DNA from: an uncultured bacterium
Lineage (GTDB): Bacteria; Cyanobacteriota; Vampirovibrionia; Gastranaerophilales; Gastranaerophilaceae
Length of the DNA stretch: 55,478 bases
Reading direction: 5' to 3'
Assembly: GCA_949290355.1 (NCBI GenBank)
Contig: CASERN010000004.1
Span: 1-55,478, forward strand
The notes under the pieces were generated by a model, which saw nothing but the letters and a program-made list of their open reading frames with translations, was not told the DNA's origin and did no database searches. Below are positions 26,397 through 33,872 of this stretch, piece by piece. The position numbers and the translations under genes were made by a program. Position 1 is the first letter of the stretch, and each line of letters opens with the position of its first letter.

Positions 26397-27465
26397 TTTA
26401 TCGGTAAAAATTAAACAGAATGAAAAAAATTATCCGATTATCATAAAAACCGAAAAGATTGCGGACTTAGCAGAAAAATTTTTATCTTTTACAAAAGATA
26501 AAAATTATCTTGTTATAATTTCTAAAAAAGTTGAAAAAATTTATGGTAAACAACTAAATATTCCTAAAGAAAACAAGTTCATATTAAAAGATGGGGAAAA
26601 AGAGAAAAATTTTAATAATTACCAAAAAATTATTCAAAAAGCTCTAAAAATGAAACTAACTCGTAATGATGCAATAATTGCAATCGGAGGAGGAGTCGTT
26701 GGAGACATATCAGGATTTGTTGCATCCACTTATATGAGGGGTATTGATTTTATACAAGTTCCAACAACTCTTCTTGCTTGTGTAGACAGCTCTGTCGGCG
26801 GGAAAACAGCTATAGACACTAATTTCGGAAAAAATTTAGTTGGAACATTTTATCAACCTAAAATTGTTTTTATTAATCCAAAATTTCTTAAAACTCTTGA
26901 TGAGAGACAGTTTAAGACAGGCTTAGGAGAAGTTGTTAAATATTCTTTCATTGAAAAAAGCTGTAAGTGTGAAGAAGAATTAAATTTAACAAACTTTTTA
27001 TCTGAAAAATCTCAAGATATTTTAAATCGTGATGAAAGAACATTATCAAAACTTATTGAAATTTGTGTAAAATTAAAAATTTCTGTTGTTGAAAAAGATG
27101 AAAAAGAATCAGGATTAAGAAGAATTTTAAATTTTGGCCACACTTATGGACATGCTATTGAAAAAATTACTAAATATAAAAAATATACACATGGGGAAGC
27201 TATAGTTGAGGGTATGAAATTTGCCTTTGATTTAGCCGTGAAAAAAAATCTTATTGATAAAAATTACAAATTTTTAGCAGAAGATGTAATAAAAAAATAC
27301 AATTTTACGAAAGTAAAAAAATTTAAACTAACAAAAATGATAGAACTTATGCAGCTTGATAAAAAAGCGACTTCAAACAGCATTGTATTTATTTTACCTA
27401 CAGATTATTCAACAGTAGATGCTTTTGATTTTTTACCTGAAGAGTTGATTAAATTATTAAACTAA
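26389..27465 (+). CDS. aroB: 3-dehydroquinate synthase
   Basis: A 358-residue enzyme for the second step of the shikimate pathway; NAD+ and zinc-dependent. Motifs include AIGGGVVGDISGFVASTYMR (nucleotide binding), VPTTLLACVDSSVGGKTAID, KNLVGTFYQPK, GLGEVVKYSFI and NFGHTYGHAIE with a zinc His, then HGEAIVEGM. The ATG lies inside the aroK end, so the pair is translationally coupled. The 3' end overlaps the minus-strand gene at 27462 by 4 bp. Confidence 0.96.
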   Translation: MVDLSVKIKQNEKNYPIIIKTEKIADLAEKFLSFTKDKNYLVIISKKVEKIYGKQLNIPKENKFILKDGEKEKNFNNYQKIIQKALKMKLTRNDAIIAIGGGVVGDISGFVASTYMRGIDFIQVPTTLLACVDSSVGGKTAIDTNFGKNLVGTFYQPKIVFINPKFLKTLDERQFKTGLGEVVKYSFIEKSCKCEEELNLTNFLSEKSQDILNRDERTLSKLIEICVKLKISVVEKDEKESGLRRILNFGHTYGHAIEKITKYKKYTHGEAIVEGMKFAFDLAVKKNLIDKNYKFLAEDVIKKYNFTKVKKFKLTKMIELMQLDKKATSNSIVFILPTDYSTVDAFDFLPEELIKLLN

Positions 27466-27869
27466 GGTTTTTTACCTTTAAACAATTTTGTAAACTTATT
27501 CCAACCGTTTTTAAAAAAATCACCTACATTATCTAATTTTAAAGTTTTGGGTAAATTTTTCAACATTGGTATAATTTTTGATTTAAACTTTAATCCGCCT
27601 AAAACCAATACACTTGCAGTTAAAATACCGAATGCCCATTTTTTCCACGATGGAGTTTTAATTATATTTGATTTGTCAGAAGATGATATAAACTCATCTG
27701 TTTTTGGTTGAATCGGAAGAGGTGAAGCTGGCGACTGACCAACAAACGGAGAAGGAGCTGCAGGATTCCCGACATATCTCATAGGTTGTCCCATTACATA
27801 AGATGCAGCATCATAATCTATTACTCCGTTTTGTGCTAACATATCCAAATTATTTGCCCAATTTGACAT
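27462..27869 (-). CDS. Small single-pass protein of unknown function
   Basis: A 135-residue protein. N-terminal region MSNWANNLDMLAQNGVIDYD, a Pro/Ser-rich linker (AAPSPFVGQSPASPLPIQ), one membrane segment (WAFGILTASVLVLGGL, about residues 76-92) and a strongly basic C-terminus (WNKFTKLFKGKKP). The basic side after the membrane segment suggests a cytosolic C-terminus. AAAAGG lies 9 nt before the ATG. Family not recognised. Confidence 0.65.
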   Translation of the reverse strand: MSNWANNLDMLAQNGVIDYDAASYVMGQPMRYVGNPAAPSPFVGQSPASPLPIQPKTDEFISSSDKSNIIKTPSWKKWAFGILTASVLVLGGLKFKSKIIPMLKNLPKTLKLDNVGDFFKNGWNKFTKLFKGKKP

Positions 27870-27964
27870 AATAAAATAACCTTTTACTTTTACACTTATT
27901 TATATAAAATATATTTTTTTGTACAAATTGCTTTTTAAACGTTTATTTGTTAAATTTTTGTAAT

Positions 27965-29593
27965 ATGAAAGAGTTTTTTAAAGAAAATAAATATCTTATT
28001 TTATTATGGATATTTACAATTGCAGGGTTATTTATTTTTTGTGGACATTATTCAGGAATTCTAATAGATTTTGGACGTGAGGTGTATTATCCTGAACAGA
28101 TTTTACAAGGGAAAGTATTATACAAAGACTTATTCAATATATACGGACCTTTATCATACCAAATTAATGCAGTTTTATATAAAATTTTCGGGGCTAAATT
28201 ATCAACTTTATATATAATCGGCGGATTATGCTCAATATTAGCGGTAAGCGGGATTTATCTTATTGCTAAAAGATTTTTGGGGGGATTTCTAAGTTTCTGT
28301 ATTGGATTTATCACAATATCTATCAGCATTGCAACAACAAGTATTTTTAATTTTCATTTCCCATATTCTTGGTCTGTTTTATATGGTCTAATAGGCTTTT
28401 TGTATTCATTGTATTTTCTTTTAAAATTCAATGATGATAAAAAATCAATAAATCTCATAATAAGTTCGCTGCTTGCAGGTATTTGTATAGCAAACAAGTA
28501 TGATTTTTTATTATACGGATTTGTTGTCCTGTTTTTCATTGTTAAATACAAGGACTGGAAAGCGTTTTTATCATTTATTTCAATTCCGTTATTAAGTTTT
28601 GGGGTTTTATTTATCCAAGGATTAAAAATAAATGACCTTGTAAATTCTCTTGCAATCACCAGTGCTATGGCAAAAAGCAAGACTTTAACTTATTTTTACC
28701 AAAACAGCGGAATATATTTTCATCCAAAAGTTATAATGACTGATTTTATACTATTCCTAAAAACAGCTATTCCTTTTGGAATAATACTTTTGGGAGCTTT
28801 TTTATTTTACAGAAATAAATTTTTATCAATATTTTTATCTATAATTGGCTACATTTCATATATTTGGATTTTCTCTGCAAATACAAAAATAGCATTCGGA
28901 TTTTTCCCAATATTTCTTTTAATTAGCGCCATTGTGATGTATAAAAAATTTGATGTAAAATTGATTATACTAATAATTTCTGCATTAGCAGTGAGTGCTA
29001 AAGTTTTTTGGGTACTTCTTTTATACAGTTACGGAAATTTTTATTTTCCGATTTTGTTAATTGCAATTTTAGCTTTATTTTTCAAAATTTTACCCCAAAA
29101 ACTTGAAAAAACAGCAGGAATTTATTTGATTATCACATCAGTTTTTTATCTGTCAACAAACTTTTATATGTTATCTTTGGTAAAAAATAAAGTTGAAACG
29201 CCAAAAGGTATAATTTATACCTCAAAAGAACTAGCTCAAAGTACAAATGAACTTGATGAATTTATAAATAAATCAACAAACCCGACAGATAAAATTGTTA
29301 TTTTCCCTGAGGGAATGACTGTAAACTTTCTTACACAAAGGAATTCAGATGATTTTTATAACTCTCTTTTACCTTTGTACACAGAAAGTCTTGGAGAAAA
29401 TAAAATTATCAATCATTACAAAGAAAATATACCTGAATATATTATTTTTAACAACTTGAATATGAAAGATTATTATTTTCAGTATATTTGTCAGGATTAT
29501 GCAATGGATTTTTGCGAATTTGTCCAAGAAAATTACAATTTTGTAAAAGTTATTGATAACGGATTCAGATATATGATTTTTAAACACAAATAA
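27965..29593 (+). CDS. GT-C-like integral membrane glycosyltransferase
   Basis: A 542-residue protein with about eleven membrane segments and a soluble C-terminal tail. The first loop has DFGREVYYPEQILQGKVLYK, then DLFNIYGPLSYQINA, the position and style of the acidic first-loop motif in GT39/ArnT-type lipid-linked sugar transferases. It probably transfers a sugar from a polyprenyl phosphate to lipid or protein on the periplasmic side; acceptor unknown. Start at 27965: the ATG at 27947 precedes a -10-like TG-T-TAAATT that ends 8 nt before 27965. No Shine-Dalgarno. Confidence 0.7.
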   Translation: MKEFFKENKYLILLWIFTIAGLFIFCGHYSGILIDFGREVYYPEQILQGKVLYKDLFNIYGPLSYQINAVLYKIFGAKLSTLYIIGGLCSILAVSGIYLIAKRFLGGFLSFCIGFITISISIATTSIFNFHFPYSWSVLYGLIGFLYSLYFLLKFNDDKKSINLIISSLLAGICIANKYDFLLYGFVVLFFIVKYKDWKAFLSFISIPLLSFGVLFIQGLKINDLVNSLAITSAMAKSKTLTYFYQNSGIYFHPKVIMTDFILFLKTAIPFGIILLGAFLFYRNKFLSIFLSIIGYISYIWIFSANTKIAFGFFPIFLLISAIVMYKKFDVKLIILIISALAVSAKVFWVLLLYSYGNFYFPILLIAILALFFKILPQKLEKTAGIYLIITSVFYLSTNFYMLSLVKNKVETPKGIIYTSKELAQSTNELDEFINKSTNPTDKIVIFPEGMTVNFLTQRNSDDFYNSLLPLYTESLGENKIINHYKENIPEYIIFNNLNMKDYYFQYICQDYAMDFCEFVQENYNFVKVIDNGFRYMIFKHK

Positions 29594-29632
29594 TGTTTAT
29601 GCTAAAATTAAACCTATAAGTGAGGTAAAAAA

Positions 29633-31195
29633 ATGGAAAAGTTTTATTTAACAACTGCTATAGATTATGTAAACGGTGCACCACATATTGGACACGCTTA
29701 TGAAAAAATATTAACAGATATTATAGCAAGACACTATACTCAAAGATGTGATGATGTGTATTTTCTTACAGGAACAGACGAACACGGGATTAAAATCCAA
29801 AAAACAGCTGCTGCAAAAGGAACTACACCAAAAGAATTATGTGATGAAAATGCTCAAAAATTCAAAGATGCTTGGAAAGCTCTTGATATTGATTATACAA
29901 AATTTATCAGAACAACTGACGAAGAGCATGAAAAAATCGTTCAACACATATTCGATAAATTATTAAAACAAGGTGATATCTACAAACATTCATACGAAGG
30001 TTTATATTGTCAAGGATGTGAATGTTTCTTAAATGCAAAAGACTTAACAGAAGACGGACTCTGTCCTGACCATTTGAAAAAACCTGAAGTTGTTAAAGAA
30101 GAAAACTATTTCTTTAAATTAACAAAATACAAAGATGCAATAATCAAACATATTAAAGATCACCCTGATTTTATTGTTCCTGAATTCAGAGCAAACGAAG
30201 TTCTTAACCAATTAGAAGATATTCAGGATATCTCAGTTTCTCGAGCAAAATCTAATGTCCAATGGGGTATTGATGTATTAGGAGATGATGAACAATCAAT
30301 TTATGTATGGATTGATGCTCTTTCAAACTACATCACTGCTTTAGGTTATGATAATGAAAATCCGTCAGAAAACTTTAAAAAATATTGGCCTGCTGATGTT
30401 CATGTTATCGGAAAAGATATTTTGAAATTTCATAGCATATATTGGCCTGCATTTTTGCTTGCTTTGGACTTACCACTACCAAAACATATTTTTGCACATG
30501 GATGGATTACTATAGATGAATCTAAAATGTCAAAATCATTAGGAAACGTAATATCTCCAACATCCGTTCTTGAAAGTTTCAATCTTGAACATCCTGATGC
30601 TTTCAGATACTATATGGCAACCTCTGCACCTTGCGGACGTGATGGAAATTATTCTGATGATGATTTTAAAGAAAAAGTAAATGCTCATCTTGCAAACAGT
30701 ATGGGAAATCTTTTAAACAGAACCCTATCAATGTTAGTGAAATATTTTGACGGTGAAGTTAAAGCCGAATTCAAGGGCGAAAATCCTTTAGCTAAAAAAG
30801 CTTTAGGTACAATTCAAATTGTAAAAAATCATTTTGATAATTTTGAAATTGCAGAAGCAGGTCTTGAAATTACATCATTAGTTGACGCTACAAACAAATT
30901 TGTTCAAGATACAGCACCTTGGACACTTGCAAAAGAAGAGAAAATGGATGAATGCGGACAAGTTCTCGTGAATGTACTTGATATTATGTGCATCATTGCA
31001 TCATTAATTTATCCGTACTGTCCAAATATTGCTGCTGATATGGCAAAACAATTATCATTTGATTTAAAAACAAAATTAGACGATTTAACAACTGATAATA
31101 TCAAATGCGGAAAATTAATCTCTAAAGAAGATATTAAACCTGTATTTTTGAGATTAGATTCTGAATTAGCAGATAAATCAGCTAAAAAACAATAA
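29633..31195 (+). CDS. metG: Methionyl-tRNA synthetase
   Basis: A 520-residue class I synthetase charging tRNA-Met. HIGH motif in YVNGAPHIGHAYEK (about residues 12-25), a zinc-knuckle region CQGCEC...LCPDH (about residues 125-145), and KMSKSLGNVI (about residue 300). The anticodon-binding helical domain follows (NLLNRTLSMLVKYF). No C-terminal tRNA-binding domain is appended, which is normal for the short form. Good ribosome-binding site (GTGAGG). Terminator at 31216-31253. Confidence 0.95.
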   Translation: MEKFYLTTAIDYVNGAPHIGHAYEKILTDIIARHYTQRCDDVYFLTGTDEHGIKIQKTAAAKGTTPKELCDENAQKFKDAWKALDIDYTKFIRTTDEEHEKIVQHIFDKLLKQGDIYKHSYEGLYCQGCECFLNAKDLTEDGLCPDHLKKPEVVKEENYFFKLTKYKDAIIKHIKDHPDFIVPEFRANEVLNQLEDIQDISVSRAKSNVQWGIDVLGDDEQSIYVWIDALSNYITALGYDNENPSENFKKYWPADVHVIGKDILKFHSIYWPAFLLALDLPLPKHIFAHGWITIDESKMSKSLGNVISPTSVLESFNLEHPDAFRYYMATSAPCGRDGNYSDDDFKEKVNAHLANSMGNLLNRTLSMLVKYFDGEVKAEFKGENPLAKKALGTIQIVKNHFDNFEIAEAGLEITSLVDATNKFVQDTAPWTLAKEEKMDECGQVLVNVLDIMCIIASLIYPYCPNIAADMAKQLSFDLKTKLDDLTTDNIKCGKLISKEDIKPVFLRLDSELADKSAKKQ

Positions 31196-31215
31196 TAAAA
31201 TAAAAAATAAATTTT

Positions 31216-31253
31216 AAAGGCGGCATTTTAATCATTTGCCGCCTTTAATTTTT
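31216..31253. terminator. Bidirectional intrinsic terminator after metG
   Basis: AAAGGCGGCA (31216-31225) and TGCCGCCTTT (31237-31246), then AATTTTT. The minus-strand gene stops 5 bp beyond, so it probably uses the same hairpin. Confidence 0.8.
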
Positions 31254-31257
31254 CGCT

Positions 31258-31644
31258 CTATTCATCTTGTTGTTGTTTTATCATACTTCCAACAGCTGCA
31301 TACATTGCTGCTGAAATTTCTGATGTAGAAGAAAACGGTCCATAATCTTTTATAAATTTTGCAACATCAAATGTATTTAAATAATTTTGTAATGCTGCAG
31401 TAGATTCATCTGTCAGACCACCTGCAAATAGCAAATTTTTTAGATAATTTTCTGCTTTTTCTTGTACATCATCTTCATCATATTCTGAAGATGAAAATTC
31501 TGCTACATCTTTTTCTTCTGTTTTTTGGGTAGAAACACCATATTCTTTTGACTCTTCTTCTTGGGTTTCTTGTAATTCTTCTTCATCATCTACAGCTGCT
31601 GTTGCTGATGTGTAAGCTTTTGATGATACTCCAGTAATTTCCAT
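31258..31644 (-). CDS. Acidic orphan protein, FDVxKF family member 1
   Basis: A 128-residue, very acidic protein. Start at 31644, where AAAGGA lies 7 nt before ATG; the upstream ATG at 31695 is rejected. N-terminus MEITGVSSKAYTSATAA, then a Glu-rich low-complexity middle. The C-terminal region (YLNTFDVAKFIKDYGPFSST, SEISAAMYAAV) matches the neighbour at 31740 (YLENFDVKKFMKKNPNMTS, DFYMVMFN). The two are tandem paralogues sharing a C-terminal domain with divergent N-termini. No signal peptide. Function unknown. Confidence 0.65.
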   Translation of the reverse strand: MEITGVSSKAYTSATAAVDDEEELQETQEEESKEYGVSTQKTEEKDVAEFSSSEYDEDDVQEKAENYLKNLLFAGGLTDESTAALQNYLNTFDVAKFIKDYGPFSSTSEISAAMYAAVGSMIKQQQDE

Positions 31645-31739
31645 ATACCTATCCTTTCTGTAAAAATAATCTTTCACAAAAAATATAACGGACAAATTAT
31701 TCTAAAACTTTAAATGTTTTTTAAGAGATATTACAAAAA

Positions 31740-32108
31740 TTACTTTACTAAACTTTCTGTTTCATTAAACATTACCATATAAAAGTCAGGACTTGTCATA
31801 TTTGGATTTTTTTTCATAAATTTTTTCACATCAAAATTTTCCAAGTATTTATCAAGTTTTTTTTGAATTTTTTCATTTTCTTCATGTTCTGACTTTAATT
31901 TTGCAATATATTGTTTAGTCATTGCAAGGACTTCATCCTCTGTCAAAATTGGCTGTCCGCCAATTAAGACTTCATCAGGCTCATCTTCGTCAATATATTT
32001 TTTTAATTCTTCTTTCGGATCTTCTTTTTGACGTCTGCCATTACTATCTGACGAAGTAGAAGAAGATACAACTCTATTACCAAAAGGATTGTTTACACTG
32101 TTGAACAT
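31740..32108 (-). CDS. Orphan protein, FDVxKF family member 2
   Basis: A 122-residue hydrophilic protein, MFNSVNNPFGNRVVSSSTSS at the N-terminus, an acidic middle (YIDEDEPDEVLIGGQPILTE) and a helical C-terminus ending in the FDVKKFMKKNPNMTSPDFYM motif shared with the gene at 31258. AAAAGG lies about 7 nt before the ATG. Both genes have their own leader and no strong terminator between them, so they may be co-transcribed. Function unknown. Confidence 0.65.
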   Translation of the reverse strand: MFNSVNNPFGNRVVSSSTSSDSNGRRQKEDPKEELKKYIDEDEPDEVLIGGQPILTEDEVLAMTKQYIAKLKSEHEENEKIQKKLDKYLENFDVKKFMKKNPNMTSPDFYMVMFNETESLVK

Positions 32109-32214
32109 TTTTTAAACCTTTTTATTGTTAATTGATACAGAAAAATTTATTTTTTTTTGTATTACGTCAAATAACAATAAAATCTTTAATTTTTTCATAT
32201 ATTTGTATTAGAAA

Positions 32215-33057
32215 CTATAGGGAGTTATAATAATCTTTCAACAACTTACAATCATCTTCAATATTAGGACTTTCACAAACTAGAGCACCTTTTACATTGA
32301 ATTCTTTCATTACTTTTATCAAGTCTTTATAATTCATATCGGATTCTTCCAAATTCAAATGCTGGCGTTCTCCTTTCGCTGTATATTCGATACCTGCAAG
32401 ATGTCCATGAAAATTGTCTAGTGCATATTGTCCTAATTCATTTCCCATTTTCTCTAAAACTCTTGAAAACTCATCATAAGTATTATATTCACCTGCAGAT
32501 CTTGCATGAAGATGAGAAAAATCAATGCACGGAAGAACTTGTTCAAATTCTTTCGATAATCTTATAATTTCATCTTCATCACCCCATTGCGTAGCCTTAC
32601 CTGTTGTTTCAGGACGAATCCATACTTTTATTTTTTCCTGCTCCAATATATTTATGATTCTTTTTGTTTGGCCTTTCACACGATTATAGACTGTTTCTTT
32701 ATCAGCTCCCATATAAAATGCAGCATGATATGTAATACTAAATGCTCCTGCCTGAGAGGCTACAGATGCTGTATCTATTATTCTTTGCACACTTGCATCA
32801 ATTTTTTCTTCTTCTTTAGAATTTAGATTAATATAAAAAGGACCGTGAGCTGTTATGACAAAGTTTTTCGCCTGTTCTTTTACAAATTTTCTATGTTCAT
32901 CGTTCATTCTTACGCCATGGACAAATTCAAGCTCCATACCGTCAAGTTTCATTTCACCTAAAACATTAAACGCTGAAGGATAACTTCCCTTTCCCGTTCT
33001 CAATGGCATGCCGGCTGTTATAAAATTTAATTTATCAAAGTTAAACAAGTTTTGCAA
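32215..33057 (-). CDS. nfo: Endonuclease IV-family AP endonuclease (Nfo-like)
   Basis: A 280-residue TIM-barrel protein of the AP endonuclease 2 family. Likely zinc ligands lie in VITAHGPFYINL, ITYHAAFYMG, IRPETTGK, CIDFSHLHA, FHGHLAG and CESPN, the order seen in endonuclease IV (His, His, Glu, Asp, His, His, Glu). It probably cuts DNA 5' to abasic sites in base excision repair. Last gene of a three-gene operon; its ATG overlaps the end of crcB by 17 bp. Confidence 0.85.
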   Translation of the reverse strand: MQNLFNFDKLNFITAGMPLRTGKGSYPSAFNVLGEMKLDGMELEFVHGVRMNDEHRKFVKEQAKNFVITAHGPFYINLNSKEEEKIDASVQRIIDTASVASQAGAFSITYHAAFYMGADKETVYNRVKGQTKRIINILEQEKIKVWIRPETTGKATQWGDEDEIIRLSKEFEQVLPCIDFSHLHARSAGEYNTYDEFSRVLEKMGNELGQYALDNFHGHLAGIEYTAKGERQHLNLEESDMNYKDLIKVMKEFNVKGALVCESPNIEDDCKLLKDYYNSL

Positions 33058-33418
33058 AATACGCTCCTATCGCTGTCATTAATAAGCAAATTGTAACACT
33101 TAAAATTATATATGAAAAAGCATGGAAAATTTGATGATTTCCAACCATTTCAAACAATTCCAAAGAAAAAGTGCTAAATGTTGTTAATCCTCCGCAAAAA
33201 CCGACTGTTAATGCAAGTTTTACAACAGGACTTACATCGGCTTTTTCTATAAATAAAAAATATAAAAAACCAATAATAAAGCTTCCTAAAATATTTACAA
33301 GAAATGTTGATAACGGAAGATTAATTTCAAAATGCTTTGCAAGATTAAACCCTATCAAATATCTTGATATTGCGCCTAATCCTCCACCTATGAATATTGA
33401 AATTAAATTCAAATACAT
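33041..33418 (-). CDS. crcB: Fluoride ion channel CrcB/Fluc
   Basis: A 125-residue membrane protein with four segments, the normal size for a dual-topology Fluc channel that expels fluoride. Signatures: GGGLGAISRYLIGF (about residues 11-24), TFLVNILGSFIIGFLY with the pore Asn, and GFCGGLTTFSTFSLELF. Its ATG directly follows the stop of the upstream gene with no gap. No fluoride riboswitch fits the very short leader of this operon. Confidence 0.92.
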   Translation of the reverse strand: MYLNLISIFIGGGLGAISRYLIGFNLAKHFEINLPLSTFLVNILGSFIIGFLYFLFIEKADVSPVVKLALTVGFCGGLTTFSTFSLELFEMVGNHQIFHAFSYIILSVTICLLMTAIGAYFAKLV

Positions 33419-33817
33419 TTATTTTACCTTTGTTTTTATTATATCTTCAATGATTTCGCAAACATCAGCTACATATTTTGCACAACGTTCTTTTCTTGCA
33501 GGACCTTCTAAGCCGCCTGACAAAATTCTACAACAAGTAACTTTGTTTCTTTTCTTAAACTCTTCAACTATTGCTTTTGCATTTTGACGTGCAATAACTT
33601 CATTCCCGAAAATATTTTCACGACCAAAATTGTAACCGTTAATCAATTGAGCAGCAGCAATAGTTCCGCATACACAACCGGATGACAAGCCACCACAAAA
33701 AGCTGTAGCAACAGATAAAAGTTCTTTTGGACAAAGTCCTTCTTCTGATGCTGCTCTTATTATACTTTCTGAACATGAATGATTAGTCTTAAAATATTCT
33801 ACAGCTTTTTCTTTCAT
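33419..33817 (-). CDS. C_GCAxxG_C_C family probable redox protein
   Basis: A 132-residue Cys-rich protein of the C_GCAxxG_C_C family: NHSCSESIIRAASEEGLCPK, then TAFCGGLSSGCVCGTIAAAQ and later RNKVTCCRILSG and KERCAKYVADVCEI. Members are thought to be redox-active and are often near transporters. First gene of an operon with crcB and nfo; good ribosome-binding site (GGGAGATG). Its promoter is one side of the palindrome shared with recJ. Confidence 0.85.
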   Translation of the reverse strand: MKEKAVEYFKTNHSCSESIIRAASEEGLCPKELLSVATAFCGGLSSGCVCGTIAAAQLINGYNFGRENIFGNEVIARQNAKAIVEEFKKRNKVTCCRILSGGLEGPARKERCAKYVADVCEIIEDIIKTKVK

Positions 33818-33837
33818 AATACATCTCCCTTAATATT

Positions 33838-33865
33838 AGTATAGCATAAATATTTATGCTATAAT
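33838..33865. promoter_or_regulatory. Palindromic divergent promoter (recJ / redox-crcB-nfo)
   Basis: A perfect 24-bp palindrome at 33840-33863 with arms TATAGCATAAAT and ATTTATGCTATA. Each arm carries an outward-facing extended -10: TG-C-TATAAT (33857-33865) for recJ and, on the minus strand, TG-C-TATACT (33846-33838) for the operon. The recJ side leaves 7 nt to ATG (leaderless); the other leaves about 20 nt with a ribosome-binding site. Confidence 0.75.
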
Positions 33866-33872
33866 CCAATAT

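Noticed and set aside
33818-33872. Fluoride riboswitch upstream of the crcB operon
   Set aside because: The operon leader is only about 20 nt, too short for the aptamer.
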